A stretch of 48,431 bases of DNA from an uncultured Clostridia bacterium (GCA_934183305.1 CAKPSF010000006.1:1-48431); one strand, 5' to 3'; shown: positions 35,080 to 44,415, counted from the stretch's first letter. A program made the numbers and translations. The notes: a model not told the origin generated them from the sequence alone.

Positions 35080-37006
35080 AAAATTACTAATAACAGAAAA
35101 ACCTTCTGTGGCAATGGAGTTTTCTAAAGCCTTAAAGCAAAATACGGTTAGAAAAAACGGCTATCTAGAGTCTGAAGATTGGATTATAACTTGGTGTGTA
35201 GGACATTTAGTTACTATGTCTTATCCTGAAGCTTATGATGAAAAACTTAAACTTTGGAGATTAGATACATTGCCTTTTTTACCAGAAGAGTATAAATATG
35301 AAATAATACCAGCGGTTAAAAATCAATTTGAAATAGTACAAAGTTTGTTGCAAAGAGAAGATGTTGAAGAAATATATAATGCAGGAGACTCTGGACGTGA
35401 AGGAGAGTACATACAAAGACTTGTATTTATGATGGCAAAGCCAAATCCAAATGCTAAAATGAAAAGAGTTTGGATAGATTCACAAACAGAGGAAGAAATA
35501 TTAAGAGGAATAAGAGAGGCAAAGGATTTGTCAGAATATGATAGCCTATCTGATTCAGCTTATTTAAGAGCTAAAGAAGATTATCTAATAGGAATTAATT
35601 TTTCAAGGTTATTGTCAATAATATATGGAAGACGTTTAGCTAAAGAGATAGATGAGGAAAAAGTTTCTATTTCTGTTGGAAGAGTTATGACATGTGTGCT
35701 TGGAATGGTTGTAATAAGAGAAAGAGAAATAAGAAACTTTGTTAAAACTAAATATTATAAATTAATTGGAAAATTTGGCAGTGAAGAAGCGGAATTTGAT
35801 GCAGAATGGAAAGTAAATGAAAAATCAAAAATGTATAATTCTCCTAAATTATATAATGAAAGTGGATTTAAAAAATTAGATGATATAAAAGAATTTATAA
35901 ATTATTTAAAAGATAAACAAGCAGAAATTATAGAAGTCAAAAAACAAAAACAAAAAGAAAATGCTCCACTTTTATTTAACTTGGCAGAAATTCAAAACGA
36001 ATGTACAAAAATATTTAAAATAAAGCCGGATGAAACATTAGATATTATTCAAAATTTATATGAAAAAAAATTAGTTACATATCCAAGAACAGATGCAAGA
36101 GTTTTATCAACAGCTGTTGCAAAGGTTATAACTAAAAACCTAAATGGAATTTCTAGAGGTTTCAAAGACGAGGAGGTTCAAGGATATATTAATAAAATGG
36201 TAGATGAAAAGTATTCTACTAATTTAGTAAAGACCAAATATGTTAACGATTCTAAAATAACAGACCATTATGCTATAATTCCAACAGGACAGGGATATGA
36301 AAACTATGATGCATTACCAGAACTTCATAAAAGAGTTTATAAAATAATAGTAAAAAGGTTTTTGAGTATTTTTTATCCTCCAGCAGAATATAGCAAAATT
36401 AATGTAACTGTTAAAGTTGAAGAGGAATTATTTTATGCAAATGGAAGAGTATGTACAAATAGAGGATATTTAGAAGTTTTAAAACCAGAAACCTCAAATG
36501 ATTCTACAAAAGAACAAGAAAAAGATGCAACGCAAAATAATTTAGAAGTTTTAACTTCATTAAAAAAAGGACAGATAATACAGATAAATAATTTTGAAAC
36601 TAAAGATGCTGAAACATCACCACCTAATAGATATAATTCTGGCTCTATGATTTTGGCTATGGAAAATGCAGGAAAATTGATTGAAGATGAAGAACTAAGA
36701 GAACAAATAAAAGGTGCAGGAATAGGAACAAGTGCAACAAGAGCCGAGATTATAAAAAAATTAGAAAGAATAAAATACATAAATATAAATAATAAAACAC
36801 AAATAATAACTCCAACTCAAAAAGGAGAAAAAATATTTGATATTGTATATGCTTCAATGCCAGATATGCTAAATCCAAAATTAACAGCAAGCTGGGAAAA
36901 AGGGTTAGACATGGTTGCAAAAAAAGAAATACAACCTAATATATTTATGGATAAATTGGAAAAATATATTCATTCTAAAATTGATAAGTTAGTAGTTAAG
37001 ATGTAA
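35072..37006 (+). CDS. topB: DNA topoisomerase III (type IA)
   Basis: The 644-residue type IA topoisomerase starts LLITEKPSVAMEFSKAL and has the TOPRIM sequence AGDSGREGEYIQ (TopB proteins commonly have DAGREGE rather than DxDREGE), SVGRVMTCVLGMVV, the active-site tyrosine in KLVTYPRTDARVL, and HYAIIPTG. It probably decatenates and resolves recombination intermediates. No C-terminal zinc ribbon is present. It starts inside the 3' end of the HD-domain gene, with AGAGGAAAAAG as SD. Confidence 0.93.
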   Translation: MPKKLLITEKPSVAMEFSKALKQNTVRKNGYLESEDWIITWCVGHLVTMSYPEAYDEKLKLWRLDTLPFLPEEYKYEIIPAVKNQFEIVQSLLQREDVEEIYNAGDSGREGEYIQRLVFMMAKPNPNAKMKRVWIDSQTEEEILRGIREAKDLSEYDSLSDSAYLRAKEDYLIGINFSRLLSIIYGRRLAKEIDEEKVSISVGRVMTCVLGMVVIREREIRNFVKTKYYKLIGKFGSEEAEFDAEWKVNEKSKMYNSPKLYNESGFKKLDDIKEFINYLKDKQAEIIEVKKQKQKENAPLLFNLAEIQNECTKIFKIKPDETLDIIQNLYEKKLVTYPRTDARVLSTAVAKVITKNLNGISRGFKDEEVQGYINKMVDEKYSTNLVKTKYVNDSKITDHYAIIPTGQGYENYDALPELHKRVYKIIVKRFLSIFYPPAEYSKINVTVKVEEELFYANGRVCTNRGYLEVLKPETSNDSTKEQEKDATQNNLEVLTSLKKGQIIQINNFETKDAETSPPNRYNSGSMILAMENAGKLIEDEELREQIKGAGIGTSATRAEIIKKLERIKYININNKTQIITPTQKGEKIFDIVYASMPDMLNPKLTASWEKGLDMVAKKEIQPNIFMDKLEKYIHSKIDKLVVKM

Positions 37007-37011
37007 TATAT

Positions 37012-37056
37012 ATCACCTAATTATTATATAAAAATATAATATATTAGGTGATTTTT
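37012..37056 (+). promoter_or_regulatory. terminator-like hairpin that holds the cysE RBS
   Basis: ATCACCTAAT (37012-37021) pairs with ATTAGGTGAT (37043-37052), followed by TTTT and then the ATG of cysE at 37057. The SD, AGGTGA (37046-37051), lies inside the right arm. The element can act as a topB terminator and as an RBS-closing helix. Confidence 0.7.
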
Positions 37057-37572
37057 ATGTTTAGAGGAATTAAAGAGTTATATTTAGATGCTAAAAATAT
37101 TAGTGATAAGGATCCGGCGAGTAGAAATGTTTTGTATGTAATTCTACTTTATCCAGGATTTCATGCGTTATTATTTTATAGAATAGCTCATTTTTTTAGT
37201 AATATTAATTTTAAATTTATTGCAAGGTTTATTTCACAGATTGCTAGATTCCTAACTGGAATTGAAATCCATCCGGGGGCTAAAATTGGTAAAAGATTAT
37301 TTATAGATCATGGTATGGGAATAGTAATAGGAGAGACTACTACAATGGGAGATGGTTGCACGATATATCATGGTGTAACTTTAGGCGGAACAGGAAAAGA
37401 CAAATTTAAAAGACACCCGGATTTAGGAAATAATGTTATTGTGGGTTGTGGAGCAAAAGTTTTAGGACCAATTAAAATTGGAAATAATGTAAAAATTGGA
37501 GCCAATGCTGTTGTGCTAAAAGATATACCAGACAGTTCAACAGTCGTTGGAGTTCCTGGAGTTATAAAATAA
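37057..37572 (+). CDS. cysE: serine O-acetyltransferase
   Basis: The 171-residue protein is of the short CysE type: an N-terminal helical region (ILLYPGFHALLFYRIAHFF) and a left-handed beta-helix of hexapeptide repeats (IHPGAKIGKRLFIDHG; VIGETTTMGDGCTIYHGVTLGGTG; the GVPGV end). It makes O-acetylserine for cysteine synthesis. ATG 37057 is chosen; the GTG at 37048 lies within the hairpin. No cysK is adjacent. Confidence 0.93.
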   Translation: MFRGIKELYLDAKNISDKDPASRNVLYVILLYPGFHALLFYRIAHFFSNINFKFIARFISQIARFLTGIEIHPGAKIGKRLFIDHGMGIVIGETTTMGDGCTIYHGVTLGGTGKDKFKRHPDLGNNVIVGCGAKVLGPIKIGNNVKIGANAVVLKDIPDSSTVVGVPGVIK

Positions 37573-37575
37573 TTT

Positions 37576-37642
37576 AAAATTCACCTTTTACGTAAATGTA
37601 ACATAAAATATAGCAAGTTACATAAGGAAGGTGAATTTTTTT
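37576..37642 (+). promoter_or_regulatory. two-helix leader that holds the murA RBS
   Basis: AAAATTCACCTT (37576-37587) pairs with AAGGTGAATTTT (37628-37639). A nested 7-bp helix, ATGTAAC (37596-37602) with GTTACAT (37617-37623), lies inside. A T-run then runs into ATG 37643. The murA SD (AAGGAAGGTGA) is in the outer right arm. It looks like a cysE terminator combined with an RBS-closing helix. Confidence 0.7.
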
Positions 37643-38896
37643 ATGAAAAAATTTGTTATAGAAGGTGGTAGAAGATTAGAAGGAACTACATATGTGTCTG
37701 GTTCTAAAAATGCATCATTACCAATTATTGCGGCTACTTTATTAAATAAAGGTATAAATAAATTATATAATGTACCTAATATTCATGATACAAAAATGAT
37801 GTTTAAAATATTGGAAGGATTAGGTTGCAAGATAAAGAAAACAAATGGTAAAATAGTAATTGATTCAAGAAATATAACTAATTATGAAATACCAGATAAT
37901 CTAATGAGTCAAATGAGGTCATCAGTTATTATAGCTGGTGCATTACTCTCTAGGAGTAAAAAAGTTACCTTTACGTATCCTGGTGGATGCGATATTGGTT
38001 CCAGACCAATAGATTTGCATATAAAATCATTTGAAAAATTAGGAGTAAATGTTAAGGAAGAATCGGGAGAATTAGTATGTATGGCTGATGAAATAGTTGG
38101 AACAGACATAAACTTAGATTTCCCAAGTGTAGGAGCTACAGAAAACATAATGCTTGCTAGTGTTCTTGCTAAAGGAACTACTAAAATAAATAATGCTGCT
38201 ATGGAACCTGAGATTATTGATTTGCAAAATGCTTTAAATTCTATGGGAGCAAAAATTTCTGGTGCTGGAACGAATAATATTATTATAAAAGGTGTAGAAA
38301 AATTACAAGATTTGAGTTATAATATAATTCCAGATAGAATTGAAGCTGGGACCTTGTTATGTGCAACTGCGATAACAGGCGGAAATATTACATTAAAAAA
38401 AGTAATACCAGAGCATATTGATACTTTAATAAAAAAACTTGAGGAAATGGGCTGTGAAATTAGTATAAGTAAAAATGAGGTTATATTAAAAAGTCCTAAA
38501 AGGTTGAAGGCGGTAGATATAAAAACATTGCCTTACCCTGGTTTCCCTACAGATTTACAATCAATATTGGGTTCAGTCTTAACAGTGGCTAAAGGCACAT
38601 CAATAATTATTGAGAATATTTTTGAAAATAGATATAAGTATTTAAATGAATTAACTAAAATGGGAGCAAAGACTACAATAGAAGGTAGGACTGCAGTTAT
38701 AAAAGGCATAAAAAGATTGAATAAAGCAAATGTTAAAGCAACAGATCTAAGAGGTGGAGCAGCTCTAGTTATTGCAGCACTTAATGCAAAAGGAAGGACT
38801 TATATTGATAATATAGAATATATACTAAGAGGATATGAAAATTTAGATTTAAAACTTAGGAGTTTAGGAGCTAATATTTATATAGAGGAAGGATAG
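37643..38896 (+). CDS. murA: UDP-GlcNAc 1-carboxyvinyltransferase MurA
   Basis: The 417-residue enzyme has SGSKNASLPIIAATLL (the Lys-Asn pair), the catalytic Cys116 in GGCDIGSRP, and ALVIAALNAKGRTYI near the end. The cysteine implies normal fosfomycin sensitivity of this copy. It commits UDP-GlcNAc to peptidoglycan. ATG 37643 follows AAGGAAGGTGA by eight bases; a GTG at 37631 lies within the SD. It starts the second half of the dcw cluster; ftsQ follows after five bases. Confidence 0.95.
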   Translation: MKKFVIEGGRRLEGTTYVSGSKNASLPIIAATLLNKGINKLYNVPNIHDTKMMFKILEGLGCKIKKTNGKIVIDSRNITNYEIPDNLMSQMRSSVIIAGALLSRSKKVTFTYPGGCDIGSRPIDLHIKSFEKLGVNVKEESGELVCMADEIVGTDINLDFPSVGATENIMLASVLAKGTTKINNAAMEPEIIDLQNALNSMGAKISGAGTNNIIIKGVEKLQDLSYNIIPDRIEAGTLLCATAITGGNITLKKVIPEHIDTLIKKLEEMGCEISISKNEVILKSPKRLKAVDIKTLPYPGFPTDLQSILGSVLTVAKGTSIIIENIFENRYKYLNELTKMGAKTTIEGRTAVIKGIKRLNKANVKATDLRGGAALVIAALNAKGRTYIDNIEYILRGYENLDLKLRSLGANIYIEEG

Positions 38897-38901
38897 TATA
38901 A

Positions 38902-39915
38902 ATGGCCAGAATAAATAAGAAAAGTAAGAGTTCTAAAATCGATAATAAATATAATGCAGATAATGAAATTATTATAGGTGTTACAACTAAGGCTAAAGAA
39001 AAAGTACGAGTAGAAAAGAAGCCTGCTCGTACTAATAAAAAAAAGAAAGATAGTACAAGCATTAAGAAAAATCAAAATGTTAAAAGAAATACTACTGTTC
39101 ATAAAAAAAATCATATCAATAAGTCTAAAAACAATCCAAAAATAACAGACGAAAAAGATGAAGTACAAATAAAAAGAATAAATAGAAGGAAAGTTGCAAT
39201 AAGCATAGTAATCTTATTTATTATAGCTTTAGGTGGAATAATTTATTATTTGACAACTCCTGTATTTAATGTTTCTGATATTCAAATTATCGGAGGTAGT
39301 AAAAATTCAGATGATACTTATATTAGTTTGAGTAAAATAAATATTGGAAGTACAAATATATTTGCTTTTACTGGTAATGGAGTAAAGAAAAATATAAAGG
39401 AAAATCCATATGTTGAAGATGTTATTGTAAAAAGAAAACTTCCAAGTACAGTAGAATTATACATAACAGAAAGAACTGTTGCATATCAAGCTGAATACTT
39501 AGGAAAATATATGTATTTAAATAATCAAGGATATATATTAGAAATAAGTGAAGAAAAATTATCGTTGCCATTAATAATTGGGCTAGATTCTTTAAAAGGA
39601 GATATTAAGATTGGAGCAAGACTAAGTAATGATGATTTAATAAAATTAGATGTAGTTGTAAAAATTTCTAATTATTGCAAATACAATAATGTAGAAAGTG
39701 AGATTACTAGCATAGATACATCTAATACAGCGGATTATATTGTATATTTTGAAAAAGAAAAAAAGAAAGTATATTTAGGAAATTCTTCTAACTTAGTTGA
39801 AAAAATGGATTCTGCTGTAACAATAATGCAAAAAGAAAAAAATGAAAGTAGGGAAATATTTGTAAGGGAGGATTTAATAGAGAGAAACAGAACTTATTCA
39901 AGAGAAATGAAATAA
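38902..39915 (+). CDS. ftsQ: division protein FtsQ/DivIB
   Basis: The 337-residue bitopic protein has a Lys-rich cytoplasmic tail of ~95 residues, one membrane helix (about 97-116), a POTRA domain (FNVSDIQIIGGS; NPYVEDVIVKRKLPSTVELYITER) and the FtsQ beta domain (YLNNQGYILEIS). The position after murA is typical. AGGAAGGATAG precedes ATG. It probably recruits FtsL and DivIC to the septum. Confidence 0.92.
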   Translation: MARINKKSKSSKIDNKYNADNEIIIGVTTKAKEKVRVEKKPARTNKKKKDSTSIKKNQNVKRNTTVHKKNHINKSKNNPKITDEKDEVQIKRINRRKVAISIVILFIIALGGIIYYLTTPVFNVSDIQIIGGSKNSDDTYISLSKINIGSTNIFAFTGNGVKKNIKENPYVEDVIVKRKLPSTVELYITERTVAYQAEYLGKYMYLNNQGYILEISEEKLSLPLIIGLDSLKGDIKIGARLSNDDLIKLDVVVKISNYCKYNNVESEITSIDTSNTADYIVYFEKEKKKVYLGNSSNLVEKMDSAVTIMQKEKNESREIFVREDLIERNRTYSREMK

Positions 39916-39933
39916 ATATTTGGGAGGTAAGAA

Positions 39934-40635
39934 ATGAACAAAAATAAAATTGAAATAGTTTTAGGAGTTATGTGTTTTGTATTAACAGTTGCAATAATAG
40001 TTCAATATAAAACTGTAAAAGATGCAAACAAACTAACAGGGTTTACTAGTAATAGTGAACTAAAAACAGAAGTATTAAAATGGAAAGAAAAATACGAAGA
40101 AGAATATAAGAACCTAGAAAAAGCTGAAAATAAACTTGAAAAACAAAGAAAATTAGCAACAAGCAAAGATGAAACATCTTCAGAATTACAAAATGAATTA
40201 AAAACATTAAATTCATTAACAGGTGCAATAGATGTTAAAGGAAAAGGAATTGTATTAACAGTTGCAGATAATAAAAATATGACTAATAAAAATATTGGAT
40301 TACTTGACAATATAAGTAATTACTTAATACATGATACAGATTTATTAAGATTAGTAAATGAATTGAAAAATGCAGGAGTAGAAGCAATATCAATAAATGA
40401 TGAAAGAATTATTAATTCAACATCTATAACTTGTGATGGAAATGTTATATTAATAAATGGAAATAAAGTTAGTTCTCCATTTGTTATTAAAGCAATTGGT
40501 TCTAGTGAAACAATTTTGGGAGCATTACAAAGACCAGGTGGAAAACTAGAAGAATTAGAAGATTATGGGCTAGTTTCAAGTATTGTTAAACAAAATAATA
40601 TTACAATATACAAATATAATGGAGTTATAGAATAA
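39934..40635 (+). CDS. DUF881-family membrane protein (YlxW/YlxX type), first copy
   Basis: The 233-residue protein has an N-terminal membrane helix (about 6-24), a coiled coil and a DUF881 domain with GIVLTVADN, LLRLVNELKNAGVEAISINDERI and PFVIKAIG. In Firmicutes, DUF881 proteins lie between ftsQ and ftsA, often in pairs; their role is unclear. GGGAGG precedes the ATG. Confidence 0.9.
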   Translation: MNKNKIEIVLGVMCFVLTVAIIVQYKTVKDANKLTGFTSNSELKTEVLKWKEKYEEEYKNLEKAENKLEKQRKLATSKDETSSELQNELKTLNSLTGAIDVKGKGIVLTVADNKNMTNKNIGLLDNISNYLIHDTDLLRLVNELKNAGVEAISINDERIINSTSITCDGNVILINGNKVSSPFVIKAIGSSETILGALQRPGGKLEELEDYGLVSSIVKQNNITIYKYNGVIE

Positions 40636-40647
40636 TGGAGGTATAAT

Positions 40648-41337
40648 ATGAAAAAAGATAAAATAATTATGATAATTACAATTTCTATAATGAGCCTTAT
40701 ACTAGTATGCGTAATGTTTGCACAGTTTAGAGTAGTAAATGAAACTGATATAGCTCAAATAGAATCAATGAGAGAAGAAGAATTAGAAAAAGCCGTAACT
40801 CAATGGAAAGAAAAGTATGAGAAAACAAATGAAAAACTAACAGAAACAAACCAAAAAATTCAAGAATACCAAGACAAAGTACAAAGTAACAACGAAACAA
40901 GAGAACTAGTTGAAAAAGAACTACAAGAGGCAAAAGAAAATTTTGGATTGACAGATATGTACGGTGATGGTTTAATAATAACTTTAACAGATACAAATAC
41001 AAGAGCTTACGAAGATAAAGATTTATTAGATTTGGTTAACGAATTGAGAGCAGCTGGAGCTAAAGCAATATCAATAAATGACGAAAGAATAGTAAATTTA
41101 ACTAATATAGTTAATATATCAACACGATATATTAAAATAAATGATGGAAATGTTGCATCTCCATATGTAGTAAAAGTAATAGGAGATAAAACATATCTAA
41201 AAAGTGCACTTACAATAAAAAATGGATATTATGATTATAAAAATAAAGAAGGGTATTTAATTGATATACAAGAAAAAAACAATATAAAAATTAATAAATA
41301 TTCAAAAGATGTAAGCTTAAGATATATAGAGTTATAA
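40648..41337 (+). CDS. DUF881-family membrane protein, second copy
   Basis: The 229-residue protein is a paralogue of the preceding gene with the same layout: membrane helix (about 5-24), coiled coil, and DUF881 domain (LIITLTDTN; LLDLVNELRAAGAKAISINDERIVN; PYVVKVIG). It begins 12 bases after the first copy. The pair may form a hetero-oligomer. Confidence 0.9.
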   Translation: MKKDKIIMIITISIMSLILVCVMFAQFRVVNETDIAQIESMREEELEKAVTQWKEKYEKTNEKLTETNQKIQEYQDKVQSNNETRELVEKELQEAKENFGLTDMYGDGLIITLTDTNTRAYEDKDLLDLVNELRAAGAKAISINDERIVNLTNIVNISTRYIKINDGNVASPYVVKVIGDKTYLKSALTIKNGYYDYKNKEGYLIDIQEKNNIKINKYSKDVSLRYIEL

Positions 41338-41349
41338 GGAGGAAGAAAA

Positions 41350-41709
41350 ATGATAGTTTTAGGAATAGTTGTAGGTTGCGTATTAGGAGCAATTATAGGT
41401 ATAAACTTACCAATAATTCCATATGTGTATTCTTCATATTTGGCAATATCAATTGTTGCTGCTTTAGATTCTGTTTTTGGTGGAATTGTAGCAACATTAA
41501 ATGGAAAATTTAATTTTAAAACTTTTGTGTCAGGTTTCTTTGGAAATGCAATACTTTCAATTTTACTTACATATTTAGGAGAAAAATTAAATGTAGATAT
41601 ATATATTGGAGCAATAGTTGTTTTTGTTGGTAGAATGTTTAATAATTTAGGAATGATAAGAAGATATTATGTAGAAAAATGGTCTAAAGAAGAAAAAAAT
41701 AACGGGTAG
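41350..41709 (+). CDS. sbp: small basic protein (Sbp, DUF1290)
   Basis: The 119-residue, mostly hydrophobic protein has IVVGCVLGAIIGINLPIIP, ALDSVFGGIVATLNGKF and the FVGRMFNNLGMIRR end. It matches the DUF1290 small membrane protein that lies between DUF881 genes and ftsA in Firmicutes. AAGGAGG precedes the ATG. Confidence 0.9.
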   Translation: MIVLGIVVGCVLGAIIGINLPIIPYVYSSYLAISIVAALDSVFGGIVATLNGKFNFKTFVSGFFGNAILSILLTYLGEKLNVDIYIGAIVVFVGRMFNNLGMIRRYYVEKWSKEEKNNG

Positions 41710-41750
41710 TTATATTATAAGTTTTTGAAAAAAACAATATTTCTTATTTA

Positions 41751-41780
41751 TTACAAAAATATTACAAAAATATTACAAAT
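41751..41780. repeat. 11-bp tandem repeats upstream of ftsA
   Basis: TTACAAAAATA occurs at 41751 and 41762 and a third partial copy, TTACAAAT, at 41773. The 11-bp period is about one helical turn, and the array abuts the -35 box at 41785. Confidence 0.75.
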
Positions 41781-41784
41781 TCTA

Positions 41785-41813
41785 TTGACTTTTTTAAAAA
41801 AATATAATATTCT
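41785..41813 (+). promoter_or_regulatory. ftsA-ftsZ promoter
   Basis: TTGACT (41785-41790), 17 bases, TATTCT (41808-41813). TATAAT at 41803 is nearer but leaves only 12 bases of spacing. Confidence 0.45.
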
Positions 41814-41855
41814 TAGGTGAGAAAAAATATAAATTAAAAATTGGAGGAGTTAGGC

Positions 41856-43085
41856 TTGGCAATAGGAGATATAATTGTCGGCATTGACATAGGAACTTCC
41901 AAGGTTTCAACAGTTGTTGGAGAAGTTAATAATTTTAATCAAATTGAAATTATATGTATGACCAAGGCAAAGTGTAGCGGAATAAAAAAAGGTAAAATTA
42001 TTAATGATGATGAAGTTGCAATGGCAATTGCTAAAACAATTAACGATGCTGAAGAGGAAGCTAATTTGAGAATTAATTCTGCATATGTAACTATTCCAGG
42101 AAAATATGTAACAATTGTTCAAAATAGCGTAATAAAGGAAATAAAAGATAAATTTGCAGGGATATCAACAAGAGATATTAACTCAGGTTTAATGTTAGTT
42201 AAAGATATAGATTTACCAGAAAATAAAACAATAATAGATATAGTACCTGAAAATTTCGTCTTAGAGGATGGACGAACTGTATCAGATCCAATAGGAAGTT
42301 TTAGTGGTTCATTTACTATAAATGCAGAAGTAATAATTGCTGATAAAGATTATATAAAACAATTAAATCAAATATTTAAAAAAGCAGATTTAGAAATAGA
42401 TGGAATAATACCAAATACTTTGTCACAAAGAAATTTAATATTAGATAATAATGAACTTAATGATAATATTATGTTGCTAGATATAGGAGCAGGAAATACT
42501 GATATAGGAGTATTTGAAGGAAGCAGATTTGTATATACAAACACAATACCTCTTGGAGGAAATAATATTACAAATGATATTGCAGTTGTGTTAGATATAT
42601 CACTAGAAGAAGCTGAAAAATTAAAAAGACAATATGGTTTAGCTCTTAAGTCATTCATAGATAATGACAATGATGTAATATTAAATACTTGTAATGGTAT
42701 TAGCAAAACAAGAACAATAAAAAGTTCAGAGTTAATTGAAATAATAGAAGCAAGAATTGAAGAAATATTTGCATTAGTAAATAAAGATATAATTTCACAA
42801 GGAATAAAGGCAAAAATAAATAATGTTATTTTAACAGGACAAGGCATAACTAATATTAGTAAAAGCGACGTGGCTGGAAAAATTGCATTAAATATACCTG
42901 TAAAAATGTCTACTGGAAGATTAATTAGCACAGTAAAACCTAGCTTTAGAACAGCATATTCTTTAGTAAGGTACATTGCTGCAAGACCTTTTACAAAATC
43001 AGTAGCAAGTAGTATAGATACAATACTAGAAGAAAATATATTTAAAAATATAATAGATAGAATAAAAGAGTTTTTTTACTCTTAA
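41856..43085 (+). CDS. ftsA: cell-division actin homologue FtsA
   Basis: I place the start at TTG 41856, seven bases after GGAGGAG (41843-41849); it gives 409 residues beginning AIGDIIVGIDIGTSKV. The phosphate-1 loop (GIDIGTSKVS), the SHS2-type 1C domain, LLDIGAGNTDI and ILTGQGI are visible, as is a C-terminal amphipathic-looking helix (IIDRIKEFFYS) for membrane attachment. It tethers FtsZ. ftsZ follows after 47 bases. Confidence 0.94.
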   Translation: MAIGDIIVGIDIGTSKVSTVVGEVNNFNQIEIICMTKAKCSGIKKGKIINDDEVAMAIAKTINDAEEEANLRINSAYVTIPGKYVTIVQNSVIKEIKDKFAGISTRDINSGLMLVKDIDLPENKTIIDIVPENFVLEDGRTVSDPIGSFSGSFTINAEVIIADKDYIKQLNQIFKKADLEIDGIIPNTLSQRNLILDNNELNDNIMLLDIGAGNTDIGVFEGSRFVYTNTIPLGGNNITNDIAVVLDISLEEAEKLKRQYGLALKSFIDNDNDVILNTCNGISKTRTIKSSELIEIIEARIEEIFALVNKDIISQGIKAKINNVILTGQGITNISKSDVAGKIALNIPVKMSTGRLISTVKPSFRTAYSLVRYIAARPFTKSVASSIDTILEENIFKNIIDRIKEFFYS

Positions 43086-43132
43086 TAAAATGTTTTCAAT
43101 TTTAAATTATATAAATTTTAGGAGGAAATGGT

Positions 43133-44242
43133 ATGTTAGAATACGAAGAAATGGATAGCAAAATGATAGATGGAACAGCAACAATAAAAGTAATTGGTGT
43201 TGGAGGAGCAGGAAATAATGCTGTTAATAGAATGATAGAAGCAGAAATAAAAGGTGTTGAATTTATAGCAGTTAACACAGATAGACAAGCTCTTCAAAAA
43301 TCAAAAGCCCCAACAAAAATTCAAATTGGAGAAAAAATAACAAGAGGTTTAGGAGCAGGAGCTAACCCAGATATAGGAGCACAAGCAGCAGAAGAAAGTA
43401 GAGCTGAAATTGGAGAAGCTTTAAGAGGAGCAGACATGGTATTTGTTACAGCCGGAATGGGTGGAGGAACAGGTACAGGAGCTGCATCAATAGTTGCTGG
43501 AACAGCAAAAGAAATGGGAATATTAACAATAGCAGTTGTTACAAAACCATTTACATTTGAAGGTAAAAAAAGACTAGCACAAGCAGAACGTGGTGTTGAT
43601 AGTTTAAAAGGAAAAGTTGATTCATTAGTAGTAATACCAAATGATAAACTATTACAAATAATTGATAGAAAAACTTCAATTGTTGAAGCATTTAAAATGG
43701 CTGATGATGTATTAAGACAAGGTGTACAAGGTATATCAGACCTAATTGCAATTGAAGGATTAGTAAACTTAGATTTCGCAGATGTAAAAACAATAATGTT
43801 AAATAGAGGAATGGCTCATATGGGTATTGGTAGAGCATCTGGAGAAAACAGAGCAGAAGATGCTGCTAAACAAGCTATTCAAAGTCCATTACTAGAAACA
43901 TCAATAGAAGGAGCAAGAGGAGTTATTATTAATATTACTGGAGGTAGTGATTTAGGATTACAAGAAATTAATACAGCTGCTGAATTAGTTCAACGCAGTG
44001 TAGATCCAGAAGCTAACATTATCTGGGGTTCTGTAATAGACGAATCATTAGGAGATGAAATAGTAATAACAGTTATTGCAACTGGATTTGAAACAGAACA
44101 ACCATTAACAAGTATAGGAGTTGAAAATTTAGTTTCAAAAGCTTGGGATAAAAAAGTAAATTCAATCCCATCATCTTCAGAAAGCAATAATTCATCTTCA
44201 GATTTAGATATACCATCATTCTTAAGAAATAAAAAGAAATAA
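43133..44242 (+). CDS. ftsZ: cell-division GTPase FtsZ
   Basis: The 369-residue tubulin homologue has VIGVGGAGNNAVNRM, the GTP signature GGGTGTGAA (about residues 109-117), NLDFADVKTIM, a short Ser/Asn-rich linker and the conserved C-terminal peptide DIPSFLRNKKK that binds FtsA and SepF. AGGAGG precedes ATG 43133. A strong terminator follows. Confidence 0.98.
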   Translation: MLEYEEMDSKMIDGTATIKVIGVGGAGNNAVNRMIEAEIKGVEFIAVNTDRQALQKSKAPTKIQIGEKITRGLGAGANPDIGAQAAEESRAEIGEALRGADMVFVTAGMGGGTGTGAASIVAGTAKEMGILTIAVVTKPFTFEGKKRLAQAERGVDSLKGKVDSLVVIPNDKLLQIIDRKTSIVEAFKMADDVLRQGVQGISDLIAIEGLVNLDFADVKTIMLNRGMAHMGIGRASGENRAEDAAKQAIQSPLLETSIEGARGVIINITGGSDLGLQEINTAAELVQRSVDPEANIIWGSVIDESLGDEIVITVIATGFETEQPLTSIGVENLVSKAWDKKVNSIPSSSESNNSSSDLDIPSFLRNKKK

Positions 44243-44259
44243 TTAAGTTAAATTTATTT

Positions 44260-44290
44260 AAAAGACAAGCTATGAAGTGGCTTGTCTTTT
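44260..44290 (+). terminator. intrinsic terminator after ftsZ
   Basis: AAAAGACAAGC pairs with GCTTGTCTTTT, with trailing T. Confidence 0.88.
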
Positions 44291-44367
44291 AATGTTCTAA
44301 ATATGTAAATTATTTTAAATATTGTATGATCTAAGGGAAATTATAAGATATTATAATATAAAAGTAT

Positions 44368-44403
44368 AGAAATAATCTTAAATTGTAGATTATTTCTTTT
44401 TTT
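44368..44403 (+). terminator. second terminator-like hairpin, between ftsZ and spoIIGA
   Basis: AGAAATAATCT (44368-44378) pairs with AGATTATTTCT (44387-44397), followed by T. It lies 78 bases after the ftsZ terminator, so it may end a short transcript or back up the first. Confidence 0.75.
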
Positions 44404-44415
44404 CTACCCTAAGAA

